Assembly (NCBI GenBank): GCA_964400655.1
Contig: CAYNVN010000058.1
Coordinates: forward strand, 1-11,985
Direction of reading: 5' to 3'
Length of the DNA: 11,985 nucleotides
Source: B16-G9 sp964400655
Lineage (GTDB): Bacteria; Bacteroidota; Bacteroidia; Bacteroidales; F082
The notes under the pieces were generated by a model that did no database searches, had not been told where the DNA came from, and saw nothing but the letters and a program-made list of their open reading frames with translations. A program made the position numbers and the translations under genes. Below, piece by piece: positions 1 to 6,339 of this stretch; the stretch's first letter is position 1; each line of letters opens with the position of its first letter.

Positions 1-2
1 CC

Positions 3-50
3 AAACACGCCGTCTCTGCTTAACGAAAATAGAGAGACGGCGTGTTTTTA
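3..50 (+). terminator. Rho-independent terminator of an upstream gene
   Basis: A 15-bp perfect stem (3-17 pairing with 33-47, core CGCCGTCTCT/AGAGACGGCG) with a 15-nt loop runs into TTTTT at 45-49. The T-run is on the plus side and there is no matching A-run on the left, so it probably ends a plus-strand unit lying just outside the window. Confidence 0.85.
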
Positions 51-91
51 AAGTACTTGAAGTAAGTCGAAGTTTGGAGTGCCTGGAGTAA

Positions 92-126
92 ATTCCAAAT
101 ATCAAGCACCAAATTTCAAATAATTT
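92..126. repeat. 7-bp-periodic repeat tract (nnnnCAA)
   Basis: Four successive heptads (92-98, 99-105, 106-112, 113-119) each end in CAA, for example ATTCCAA then ATATCAA. A fifth, diverged heptad follows. Just upstream, 72-84 reads GTTTGGAGTGCCT, a 13-mer found again at 11654-11666 in the right-hand heptad array. Confidence 0.6.
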
Positions 127-158
127 CTAAAAACAAAAATCCAAAACTACGTCGTTCA

Positions 159-207
159 TTTAAACCTTGAACCAACCAGCGCCAAGCAACCAGTTAAACT
201 TCCCAAC
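159..207. repeat. 7-bp-periodic repeat tract (AAC/CAG anchored)
   Basis: Seven consecutive heptads can be read from 159 to 207, such as TTTAAAC, CTTGAAC, CAACCAG. Position 6 of the unit is A in six of seven, and one heptad (CAACCAG) occurs twice. The sequence is degenerate but the 7-bp phase is kept. Confidence 0.5.
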
Positions 208-220
208 CTTTCCGGACACC

Positions 221-236
221 CCCGATAACTATCGGG
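221..236. repeat. Short palindrome CCCGATA-AC-TATCGGG
   Basis: Two 7-bp arms separated by two bases form a small hairpin with no T-run, so it is not an obvious terminator. It resembles the perfect palindrome at 11963-11978 (CCCGAAAGCTTTCGGG) in size and in its outer CCCGA/TCGGG. Confidence 0.6.
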
Positions 237-296
237 ACACAAGCCTTCGTTCGACCGAAAAGGTTTGCTTCGTGCCTTCGCGCCTTCGCGGTTCAT

Positions 297-339
297 TAAA
301 ACCTCAAACCTCCAAACCTTGAACCTGCCAGCATCCAGC
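297..339. repeat. 7-bp-periodic repeat tract (nnnAACC)
   Basis: The units are TAAAACC and TCAAACC, then an 8-base unit TCCAAACC, then TTGAACC and the diverged TGCCAGC and ATCCAGC. They sit directly beside the 36-bp GC-rich repeat. Confidence 0.55.
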
Positions 340-342
340 AAC

Positions 343-378
343 CCCGCCCGTACCGAACGGTACGTTCGGGCGGGCCTC
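343..378. repeat. 36-bp GC-rich dispersed repeat, copy 1
   Basis: This segment is identical base for base, and in the same orientation, to 11920-11955. Its outer arms CCCGCCCG (343-350) and CGGGCGGG (367-374) pair, and an inner dyad CCGAAC-GGTAC-GTTCGG can form instead. The size and palindromic character suggest a REP-like dispersed element. It has no coding capacity. Confidence 0.75.
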
Positions 379-540
379 AGTCGTGCCTCCTACGGAATGA
401 CGTTGGAGCTTACGGAAAGGGCTTGTCAAACCTCTGAACTTTTCAACGTCTAAACTTCTTAACCTCGAATTTCCTCAAACCTTAGAACGCATCCAACAAA
501 ATCATCAATCAAACCAGCATTTCAATAAAATTAATATTCG

Positions 541-573
541 TTTTAAATAGCGTGTACATAATCTTTATATTTG
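541..573 (+). promoter_or_regulatory. Bacteroidota-type promoter of hpt-adk
   Basis: TATATTTG at 566-573 matches the TAnnTTTG -7 box of Bacteroidota promoters. A weak TTTT at 541-544 lies 21 bases upstream in the -33 position. A start about six bases downstream would give a leader of roughly 20 nt before the ATG at 600. It also places the in-frame GTG at 552 upstream of the transcript, which favours the ATG at 600. Confidence 0.6.
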
Positions 574-599
574 CCTTTTACATTAAAAACCATTCAGTA

Positions 600-1136
600 A
601 TGAGCATTATTCAAATCTTAGATAAAAAATTTGAAACATTTATTCCCTATAACGAAATAGAAACCGCCATAGCAAAAATGGCAGAAAAAATGAATCCTGA
701 ACTTAGAGATAAAAAACCGATATTTCTGGTAATTCTAAACGGATCATTTATGTTTGCCGCCGACTTAATGAAAATGATGGATTTCCCTTGCGAAATCTCC
801 TTTATCAAACTTGCATCCTATTCGGGTACGCAATCAACAGAAAATGTTAAAGAACTTATTGGCTTTAACGAAGATATAAAAGGCAGAACAATTGTTATTG
901 TGGAAGATATAATTGACAGCGGCCTGACGCTTGCGGGAGTTATCGGGCAATTAAATAAAATGGGCGCAGCAGAGGTTAAAATTTCAACCTTATTATTTAA
1001 ACCAAACGCCTTTAAAGAGCATTACAACATTGATTATATCGGCATTGAAATTCCCAACGACTTTATTGTGGGTTACGGCTTGGATTATAATCAGTATGGC
1101 AGAAATTACAAAGACATTTATAAAATTACAGAATAA
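600..1136 (+). CDS. hpt: Hypoxanthine phosphoribosyltransferase
   Basis: This cytosolic purine-salvage enzyme transfers phosphoribose from PRPP to hypoxanthine (and often guanine), giving IMP or GMP. The 178-residue protein has the type I PRTase layout: a PRPP-loop signature VEDIIDSGLTL near residues 101-111, an earlier substrate-loop segment around SYSGTQS, and the C-terminal NDFIVGYGLDY segment typical of bacterial Hpt. I chose the ATG at 600 rather than the GTG at 552, because the extra 16 residues are hydrophobic, atypical for Hpt, and coincide with the promoter. The adenylate kinase gene starts 12 bases after the stop, so the two are almost certainly co-transcribed. The pairing fits purine-nucleotide balance. 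The family assignment is secure. Preference between hypoxanthine and guanine cannot be read from the sequence. Confidence 0.95.
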   Translation: MSIIQILDKKFETFIPYNEIETAIAKMAEKMNPELRDKKPIFLVILNGSFMFAADLMKMMDFPCEISFIKLASYSGTQSTENVKELIGFNEDIKGRTIVIVEDIIDSGLTLAGVIGQLNKMGAAEVKISTLLFKPNAFKEHYNIDYIGIEIPNDFIVGYGLDYNQYGRNYKDIYKITE

Positions 1137-1148
1137 AAACCCAGACTT

Positions 1149-2318
1149 ATGTTAAACATTGCACTATTCGGCCCTCCCGGTGCCGGTAAAGGAACACAAT
1201 CGAAGAAACTTCTTGAAAAGTACAATTTAACTTATATCTCAACGGGCGACATGCTGCGATCCGAAATTGCTTCGGGTTCGCCGCTTGGTATGCAGGCTAA
1301 AGGAGTAATCGAAAAAGGAGGGTTGGTATCGGATGAACTGGTTGTTCAAATGATTGAAAAAAATATTACAAGCTCGTCGGATAAACAAGGTATTTTATTT
1401 GACGGATTTCCCCGAACGGTGGTTCAATCCTATATTCTCGACGGATTATTGCTTAAACTTGACACACAACTCGATATGATGATATCGCTTAATGTTCCGG
1501 ATGACATCTTAACAGAAAGATTGTTATTAAGAGCCAAAGATTCGGGACGGAGTGATGACACACTTGATGTAATTAAAGTAAGAATTCAGGAATACCACAA
1601 CAAAACCGAACCTGTTGCCGAATATTACAGAGAACGGGGGAAATATTACGAAATCAACGGAGTGGGTGATATTGAGGATATTTTTGAACAAATAGTATCG
1701 CTTATCGAATCGCACCGCAAAAATATTTTAACCAATATTGTTCTTCTGGGAAAACCGGGTTCGGGAAAAGGTACTCAGGGACAGCTGATTGCCAAAGCCC
1801 ACAATCTTGTTTATATTTCAACGGGTAAAATGCTTAGAAATGAAATCTCAAAGGGTACCGAACTTGGTAAGAAGGTAGAACCTTTTATGGAGCGCGGCGA
1901 AATTGTAGAAGATGAAATCCCCATAAAACTTATCGAAAAACGCATAGGTAACCACCCCGATTCGAAAGGCTTTATTTTTAAAGGATTCCCCCGCACCATG
2001 ATTCAGTCATATATTCTTGACGGTTTGTTGATGAAAGAACACATGAAAGTTTCGGCAGTTATTGAAATGGAAATCGACACCATTACCGCACTGAAACGTT
2101 TAAACAAACGGGCAAGAACCAAAAGAGCACGACCATACGACAAATCGATTGATTTAATTATTAACCGTTTGGAACAATACAAACAAAAAACCAAACCGGT
2201 AATTGATTATTATCGCAAACAAAGTAAATATTACGCCATCGACGGGTCGGGTAGTGAAGAGGAAGTTTTTGAGAAACTGAATGTATTAATAGCCAAGATT
2301 ATCAAAGAGAATTATTAA
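1149..2318 (+). CDS. adk: Tandem two-domain adenylate kinase; C-terminal domain degenerate
   Basis: Adenylate kinase interconverts ATP + AMP and two ADP. Bacterial enzymes are usually about 190-215 residues; this one has 389 and contains two full kinase-like domains with a short LID. Domain 1 (about 1-190) looks catalytic: P-loop GPPGAGKGTQ at 8-17, STGDMLR at 31-37, FDGFPRT at 84-90, LID GRSDD at 133-137 and R145. Domain 2 (about 195-389) keeps the P-loop GKPGSGKGTQ (201-210) and FPRT. However, D34 is replaced by K227 and D85 by K278, both exactly 193 residues on. The LID Asp D137 corresponds to K332 when aligned on R145/R340, and the LID Arg falls at P329, with R328 one position off. Domain 2 is therefore probably inactive as an adenylate kinase, perhaps regulatory or of altered specificity (inference). 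There is no frameshift between the halves. The gene follows hpt by 12 bases and ends before a strong shared terminator. Confidence 0.9.
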   Translation: MLNIALFGPPGAGKGTQSKKLLEKYNLTYISTGDMLRSEIASGSPLGMQAKGVIEKGGLVSDELVVQMIEKNITSSSDKQGILFDGFPRTVVQSYILDGLLLKLDTQLDMMISLNVPDDILTERLLLRAKDSGRSDDTLDVIKVRIQEYHNKTEPVAEYYRERGKYYEINGVGDIEDIFEQIVSLIESHRKNILTNIVLLGKPGSGKGTQGQLIAKAHNLVYISTGKMLRNEISKGTELGKKVEPFMERGEIVEDEIPIKLIEKRIGNHPDSKGFIFKGFPRTMIQSYILDGLLMKEHMKVSAVIEMEIDTITALKRLNKRARTKRARPYDKSIDLIINRLEQYKQKTKPVIDYYRKQSKYYAIDGSGSEEEVFEKLNVLIAKIIKENY

Positions 2319-2343
2319 ACCATCTCCGACATATCAGGTAAAT

Positions 2344-2379
2344 AAAAAAACCTGTGTTCAAATGAACACAGGTTTTTTT
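2344..2379. terminator. Bidirectional terminator between adk and rpmB
   Basis: A 17-bp perfect stem (2344-2360 with 2363-2379, core CCTGTGTTCA/TGAACACAGG) has A7 on the left and T7 on the right, so it works as a hairpin plus U-run in either direction. It lies 25 bases after the adk stop and 19 bases after the rpmB stop on the other strand, and so serves both converging units. Confidence 0.93.
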
Positions 2380-2398
2380 ATAAGTTGTACAAAACCGG

Positions 2399-2638
2399 TT
2401 ATGCGTTATAAAAGCCTTTTTCTTTGGCTTCTTTAATGGCATTGAAAATACCTTTTTTATTAATGATACGAATACCGGCTGCTGAAACCCTTAATGTAAC
2501 CCATTCATTTGTTTCAGGGACAAAAAATCTTTTGGTGTGAAGATTGGGATGAAATCTTCTTTTGGTTCTGATATGTGAATGCGAAACGTGGTTTCCTGTA
2601 ATCACTTTCTTACCTGTAATCTGACAAATTCTTGACAT
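2399..2638 (-). CDS. rpmB: 50S ribosomal protein L28 (bL28)
   Basis: This is a small basic protein of the large ribosomal subunit, 79 residues from the ATG at 2638. It begins MSRICQITGKK, contains KRRFHPNLHTKRFFV and WVTLRVSAAGIRI, and so matches the E. coli-type L28 along its whole length. Only one cysteine (C5) is present, so it is not a zinc-ribbon form. An upstream in-frame ATG at 2686 would add 16 residues foreign to the family, and I rejected it. The gene stands alone, although in many Bacteroidota rpmB is followed by rpmG and a small DUF4295 gene. Here the next thing downstream is the terminator shared with adk. Confidence 0.95.
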   Translation of the reverse strand: MSRICQITGKKVITGNHVSHSHIRTKRRFHPNLHTKRFFVPETNEWVTLRVSAAGIRIINKKGIFNAIKEAKEKGFYNA

Positions 2639-2732
2639 CGTTCCGTGTTTTAAGTCGTTTCTAAAAAGGGAGTGCAAAGAACGCAATATTTTTTTAATTA
2701 TTCAAGCAATTCCCAAAAATTTTATTCGCGGG

Positions 2733-2740
2733 CAAAAGTA
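2733..2740 (-). promoter_or_regulatory. Putative -7 box of the rpmB promoter
   Basis: On the minus strand this reads TACTTTTG, a match to TAnnTTTG, about 95 bases upstream of the rpmB ATG. I see no good TTTG at the -33 position, so the call rests on the -7 box and on the need for a promoter here. Confidence 0.45.
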
Positions 2741-2769
2741 TCAATAAATCAATTACTAATACTACTATC

Positions 2770-2794
2770 GGTTTGTTTTTTGCAAGAAAAAAAC
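2770..2794 (-). terminator. Weak AT-rich hairpin after rfbB
   Basis: GGTTT and a T-run at 2770-2781 can pair with the A-run and CC at 2786-2794 around GCAAG. It lies 55 bases downstream of the rfbB stop and is the only hairpin in this gap. The stem is mostly A-T with one unpaired base, so termination here is uncertain and rfbB transcripts could continue into rpmB. Confidence 0.25.
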
Positions 2795-2848
2795 CAACAG
2801 CATATTGTTTAAAACTTTTAGCAGCCTTTTATTGTCCTCTAAAACCAT

Positions 2849-3901
2849 TTATCGGTTGCCATACATCTCATCATAATACTTCTGATAATCACCCGATGTG
2901 GTGTTATCAAGCCACTCCTGATTGTTCAGATACCAGTCAACCGTCTTTTCAATACCCTCTTCAAACTGCAACGAAGGTTTCCAGCCCAGTTCGTTTTGCA
3001 ACTTTGATGAATCGATGGCATAACGCAAATCGTGGCCGGCACGGTCGGTTACATAGGTTATCAATTTTTCGGAAGTTCCCGGTTCGCGTCCCAGTTTTTT
3101 ATCCATTACCCTTATCAACACCTTAATCAGGTCGATATTTCGCCACTCGTTATGCCCGCCAATATTATATGTTTCGCCGTCGGGTCCGTTATGATAAATC
3201 ACGTCTATGGCACTGGCATGATCGATAACATAAAGCCAGTCGCGCACATTTTCACCCTTTCCGTAAACCGGTAGCGGTTTATTGTGCCTGATGTTATTTA
3301 AAAACAAAGGAATAAGCTTTTCGGGAAATTGATTCGGACCGTAGTTGTTTGAACAGTTCGATATAATGGTCGGCAACCCGAATGTATCGTGGTAAGCCCT
3401 TACAAAATGGTCGGAACCGGCTTTTGATGCGGAATAGGGACTGTGGGGGTCGTATGCCGTTTCTTCAGTAAAAAAGCCTTCGTTACCCAACGATCCGTAA
3501 ACCTCATCGGTTGAAACATGATAGAATCGTTTTCCCCGGGTGTCATCTTTCCAAATGGCTTTGGCAGCGTTCAGCAAATTAACCGTACCTATTACATTGG
3601 TCATTACAAACTCCATAGGGTTTTCGATGGATCGATCCACATGCGATTCGGCAGCAAGGTGAATCACCCCGTCAAACCGATGCTCCTTAAACAGGTTCAT
3701 GATAAACGCACCATCCACAATGTCACCTTTAATAAAGGTGTAATTGGGTTTACTCTCCACATCGGTAAGGTTAAGCAGGTTTCCAGCATAGGTGAGTTTA
3801 TCGAGATTGTAGATATGGTAATCGGAATATTTATTAACGAAAAGACGGATTACATGCGACCCGATAAAACCAGCACCACCGGTTACTAATATTTTCTTCA
3901 T
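2849..3901 (-). CDS. rfbB: dTDP-glucose 4,6-dehydratase
   Basis: This NAD+-dependent cytosolic enzyme turns dTDP-glucose into dTDP-4-keto-6-deoxyglucose, the branch point to dTDP-rhamnose and other deoxysugars. The 350-residue protein is a full-length extended short-chain dehydrogenase. It has a Rossmann signature TGGAGFIGSH (7-16), AAESHVDRS (83-91), the dehydratase triad TDE at 131-133 (in HVSTDEVYG) and YxxxK at Y156/K160. SNNYGPNQFPEKLIPL marks the substrate-binding region typical of RmlB rather than GalE. It is the last gene of the acetyltransferase-galE-rfbB unit, 76 bases after galE, and the gap carries heptad repeats. The partner genes rfbA, rfbC and rfbD are not in the window, so which deoxysugar is made is unknown. 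Confidence 0.95.
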   Translation of the reverse strand: MKKILVTGGAGFIGSHVIRLFVNKYSDYHIYNLDKLTYAGNLLNLTDVESKPNYTFIKGDIVDGAFIMNLFKEHRFDGVIHLAAESHVDRSIENPMEFVMTNVIGTVNLLNAAKAIWKDDTRGKRFYHVSTDEVYGSLGNEGFFTEETAYDPHSPYSASKAGSDHFVRAYHDTFGLPTIISNCSNNYGPNQFPEKLIPLFLNNIRHNKPLPVYGKGENVRDWLYVIDHASAIDVIYHNGPDGETYNIGGHNEWRNIDLIKVLIRVMDKKLGREPGTSEKLITYVTDRAGHDLRYAIDSSKLQNELGWKPSLQFEEGIEKTVDWYLNNQEWLDNTTSGDYQKYYDEMYGNR

Positions 3902-3925
3902 TTTATTTTAATTTTCTTTTTTAAC

Positions 3926-3982
3926 AATCAAACTTTCAAACATCAAACATCAAACTTCAAACTTTAAACCTCAAACATCAAC
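3926..3982. repeat. 7-bp tandem repeat (CnTCAAA / TTTGAnG) between galE and rfbB
   Basis: Heptads AATCAAA (3926), CTTTCAAA (8 bases), CATCAAA, CATCAAA, CTTCAAA, CTTTAAA, CCTCAAA and CATCAAC follow one another. On the transcribed strand the unit reads TTTGAnG. The last unit covers the galE stop codon (3978-3980), so the array starts inside the end of galE and fills most of the 76-base gap. Confidence 0.8.
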
Positions 3983-5000
3983 CTTTTCCTTCCTTCAACG
4001 CCAGTTCCCATTTCCAGGCCGACAACGTCATTTCGTCCAATCCGCGTTCAGCTTTCCAACCCAGTTCCTTATTTGAGAAATCCGGATTTGCCCAAACCTG
4101 TTCAACATCACCGGGACGGCGGCCCACAATTTTATAGTTTAACTTTTGTCCGCTAACTTTTTCAAATGATTTTATCACATCCAAAACAGAGTAACCGTTA
4201 CCGGTACCAAGGTTAAATACTTCAAAATCCTTCTTCATTTTGTTGTTGATCATCCTGTCCACTGCAATTACATGCGCTTTAGCAAGGTCAACCACATGAA
4301 TGTAATCGCGGATGGCCGTTCCGTCGGGGGTATTGTAATCATCGCCAAAAACGCTGAGCTGTTCGCGCAGGCCAATGGCTGTTTGCGTAATAAACGGCAC
4401 CAGATTATTGGGCACTCCCAGCGGCAACTCTCCAATCAGGGCAGTATCGTGCGCGCCAATGGGATTAAAATACCGCAATGCAATGGTTTTTACCGGCTCA
4501 ACCTTAACCGTATCAAAAATAATCTCTTCGGCAATTTGTTTGGTATTACCATAAGGCGATTCGGCCTTTTTAATGGGTGCTTTTTCAGAAACCGGCAATT
4601 CGTCAGGCTGACCATAAACCGTACAGGATGATGAAAAGACAAGATTCTCTACCTTGTTTTCTATCATACTTTCCATAATATTCATCAACGAAACAAGGTT
4701 GTTACGGTAATACATCAAAGGTTTCTGAACACTTTCGCCAACAGCTTTATATGCAGCAAAATGGATGACCCCTTTTATATCGTGATGACGTTTAAAAAAA
4801 TCGGCGGTTTTTTCACGATCCACCAAATCAAAAACTTCAAGCAAAGGACGAGTTCCGGTAATTTTTTCAATATTATCAACCACCTCCTTTTTTGAATTTG
4901 AAAGATTATCGATAATTACTACCTCATACCCATCGTTTTGCAATTCAACAACGGTATGAGAGCCGATATATCCGGTACCACCGGTTACAAGTATTTTCAT
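3978..5000 (-). CDS. galE: UDP-glucose 4-epimerase
   Basis: This NAD-dependent epimerase interconverts UDP-glucose and UDP-galactose (some homologues also use UDP-GlcNAc/GalNAc) and supplies galactose units for surface glycans. The 340-residue product has TGGTGYIGSH (6-15), HFAAYKAVGES (80-90), the active-site segment SSSCTVYG (123-130, catalytic Ser 125) and YxxxK at Y150/K154 within SPYGNTK. ALRYFNPIGAH and DGTAIRDYIHV are hallmarks of GalE rather than of rfbB-type dehydratases. Its ATG overlaps the stop of the upstream acetyltransferase as ATGA (5000-4997), which indicates translational coupling. Its own stop lies within a heptad repeat array. Substrate breadth cannot be decided from sequence alone. 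Confidence 0.95.
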   Translation of the reverse strand: MKILVTGGTGYIGSHTVVELQNDGYEVVIIDNLSNSKKEVVDNIEKITGTRPLLEVFDLVDREKTADFFKRHHDIKGVIHFAAYKAVGESVQKPLMYYRNNLVSLMNIMESMIENKVENLVFSSSCTVYGQPDELPVSEKAPIKKAESPYGNTKQIAEEIIFDTVKVEPVKTIALRYFNPIGAHDTALIGELPLGVPNNLVPFITQTAIGLREQLSVFGDDYNTPDGTAIRDYIHVVDLAKAHVIAVDRMINNKMKKDFEVFNLGTGNGYSVLDVIKSFEKVSGQKLNYKIVGRRPGDVEQVWANPDFSNKELGWKAERGLDEMTLSAWKWELALKEGKG

Positions 5001-5581
5001 GACTCTGTTATTTTAGTTACTTTATTATTTTCAAGTTTGTATTTTTCACCGCTTTCGGGGCAAACAGCCTCTCCCCTGTCGTTAAAATTCAACCGGTGAC
5101 CGTATTCGCTCATCCAGCCCACATGCCGGGCAGGGTTTCCCACCACCAGTGCATAATCGGGCACCTCTTTGGTTACCACTGCACCTGCACCTATAAAAGC
5201 AAACCTCCCAATATCATGTCCGCAAACTATGGTGGCATTGGCCCCAATGCTGGCACCGTGTCGTACCACCGTTTTAGTATATTGCCCACGCCGGTTAACA
5301 TTGCTCCGCGGATTTATTACATTGGTAAAAACCATCGACGGACCGAGAAAAACGTCATCCTCACATATAACCCCGGTATATATCGAAACATTATTCTGAA
5401 CTTTAACATTTCTGCCAAGTATTACCTGTGGCGAAACAACCACATTTTGCCCGATGTTACAGTTTTCGCCAAGTTCACAACCCGTCATAATATGAGAAAA
5501 ATGCCATATTTTGGTTCCTTTTCCGATTTTACATCCCTCATCAACCACGGCTGTTTCGTGTGCAAAGTATTGTTTATCCAT
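4997..5581 (-). CDS. Hexapeptide-repeat sugar-nucleotide N-acetyltransferase (WbpD/WlbB-like)
   Basis: The 194-residue protein is a left-handed beta-helix acyltransferase. Hexapeptide repeats run from about residue 15 to 150 (for example CKIGKGTKIW, CELGENCNIG, IGANATIVCG, FIGAGAVV). The ending, VVGNPARHVGWMSEYGHRL then AVCPESGEKY, is characteristic of enzymes that acetylate the 3-amino group of UDP-2-acetamido-3-amino-2,3-dideoxyglucuronate (WbpD/WlbB type) and of related 3-amino-sugar acetyltransferases. The acetyl donor would be acetyl-CoA. The dehydrogenase and aminotransferase that make this substrate (WbpB/WbpE types) are not in the window. The gene heads a unit with galE (ATGA overlap) and rfbB, which points to O-antigen or capsule precursors. 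The class is sure; the exact substrate is inferred. Confidence 0.85.
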   Translation of the reverse strand: MDKQYFAHETAVVDEGCKIGKGTKIWHFSHIMTGCELGENCNIGQNVVVSPQVILGRNVKVQNNVSIYTGVICEDDVFLGPSMVFTNVINPRSNVNRRGQYTKTVVRHGASIGANATIVCGHDIGRFAFIGAGAVVTKEVPDYALVVGNPARHVGWMSEYGHRLNFNDRGEAVCPESGEKYKLENNKVTKITES

Positions 5582-5651
5582 TTAAAAAGTTTATAGTTAT
5601 GCTATTATGTTTGTAAGTAAATCACAAAAATTATATTCGTGATTAACTTCA

Positions 5652-5659
5652 CAAATATA
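5652..5659 (-). promoter_or_regulatory. Putative promoter -7 box for the acetyltransferase-galE-rfbB unit
   Basis: The minus strand reads TATATTTG (TAnnTTTG) about 70 bases upstream of the acetyltransferase ATG, and the -33 region is not well conserved. Between this box and the gene is a dyad, AATCAC (5620-5625) with GTGATT (5639-5644), that could be an operator or a leader hairpin. The box allows the sugar genes to be expressed separately from rnf, but I see no convincing terminator after rnfA. Confidence 0.45.
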
Positions 5660-5745
5660 CGGAATGTTAAGCTACTTTAATAATAAACTTAACTTTAAAA
5701 AAGATGCCGATACAGCTAAAAGAAAATACGAAAAACGAATGGATA

Positions 5746-6321
5746 TTATTTTACCATACCGGTAAAACCCATAAAGGCTAACGCAAGAATACCGGCCGTA
5801 ACAAGGGCTACGGGAATACCGCGCATTCCTTTTGGTACTTCCATCAGGTCGAGATGTTCGCGGATACCGGCAAATATTACCAATGCCAATGTAAAGCCAA
5901 TGGCATTTGAAGCGGCAAAGGTTACCCCTTCCAATAAATCATAATGTTTTTGAATGGTAAGAATTGCCACGCCGAGTACGGCACAATTGGTGGTAATAAG
6001 CGGCAGAAAAACTCCCAGAGCCTGATACAACGACGGACTAACCTTTTTCAGGATAATTTCGACCATTTGCACCAATGCGGCAATAACAAGGATAAACACA
6101 ATGGTCTGCATAAAGTCAAGTCCGAAAGGAGTAAGCACATAGTACTGAATAATCCAGGTTACCATGGTGGCAAGCGTTAGCACAAAAAGAACGGCTCCTC
6201 CCATTCCTACCGATGTGGATATTTTATTGGATACACCCAAAAACGGACAAACGCCGAGAAACTGGGTTAAAACAATGTTACTTACAAATATTGAACCTAC
6301 AATTATTACAAAATATTCCAT
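5746..6321 (-). CDS. rnfA: Rnf electron transport complex subunit RnfA
   Basis: RnfA is an integral membrane subunit of the ion-translocating ferredoxin:NAD+ oxidoreductase, paralogous to RnfE and to NqrE of Na+-NQR. The 191-residue protein has about six hydrophobic helices. It carries the two family cysteines, C25 in FLGVCPFLGVSNK and C113 in TTNCAVLG. In Rnf/Nqr structures these join with the RnfE pair to hold a [2Fe-2S] cluster inside the membrane. The opening segment VSNIVLTQFLGVCPFLGVS separates it from RnfE. It is the last gene of the operon, 18 bases after rnfE, with an unusually strong ribosome binding site in that gap. Confidence 0.95.
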   Translation of the reverse strand: MEYFVIIVGSIFVSNIVLTQFLGVCPFLGVSNKISTSVGMGGAVLFVLTLATMVTWIIQYYVLTPFGLDFMQTIVFILVIAALVQMVEIILKKVSPSLYQALGVFLPLITTNCAVLGVAILTIQKHYDLLEGVTFAASNAIGFTLALVIFAGIREHLDLMEVPKGMRGIPVALVTAGILALAFMGFTGMVK

Positions 6322-6325
6322 AATT

Positions 6326-6333
6326 TCACCTCC
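6326..6333 (-). promoter_or_regulatory. Strong Shine-Dalgarno before rnfA
   Basis: The minus strand reads GGAGGTGA, four bases before the ATG at 6321 (seven from the GGAGG core), and is fully complementary to the usual 16S rRNA 3' end. The other genes here have no comparable site. It fixes the rnfA start and may let rnfA be initiated more strongly than its neighbours. Confidence 0.75.
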
Positions 6334-6339
6334 CTGCCT

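Larger units (their letters stand above)
51..540. other. Gene-free intergenic region made of short repeats
   Basis: I see no credible gene here: short open frames lack family features and run through repeat sequence. The stretch holds 7-bp-periodic tracts (92-126, 159-207, 297-339 and, more loosely, 427-510), a near-palindrome at 221-236, a tract of CCTTCG-type words at 262-290, a GC-rich 36-bp repeat at 343-378 and a CCTCCTACGGAATGACG word at 386-402. The same kinds of element occur at the far end of the window (11654-11978). Confidence 0.7.

Noticed and set aside
265..453. Plus-strand open frame of 62 codons in the left intergenic region
   Set aside because: It runs through heptad repeats and the 36-bp palindrome, and its protein has no recognisable features.
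552..599. GTG-initiated N-terminal extension of hpt
   Set aside because: The 16 added residues are foreign to Hpt and overlap the TATATTTG promoter box. The ATG at 600 fits the family.
1720..1740. Frameshift or missing stop joining two separate adenylate kinase genes
   Set aside because: The frame is continuous across the junction with sensible linker codons and similar composition on both sides, so a genuine fusion is the simpler reading.
3518..3889. Plus-strand open frame opposite rfbB
   Set aside because: It lies entirely antisense to a full-length conserved gene, and its product shows no family motifs.
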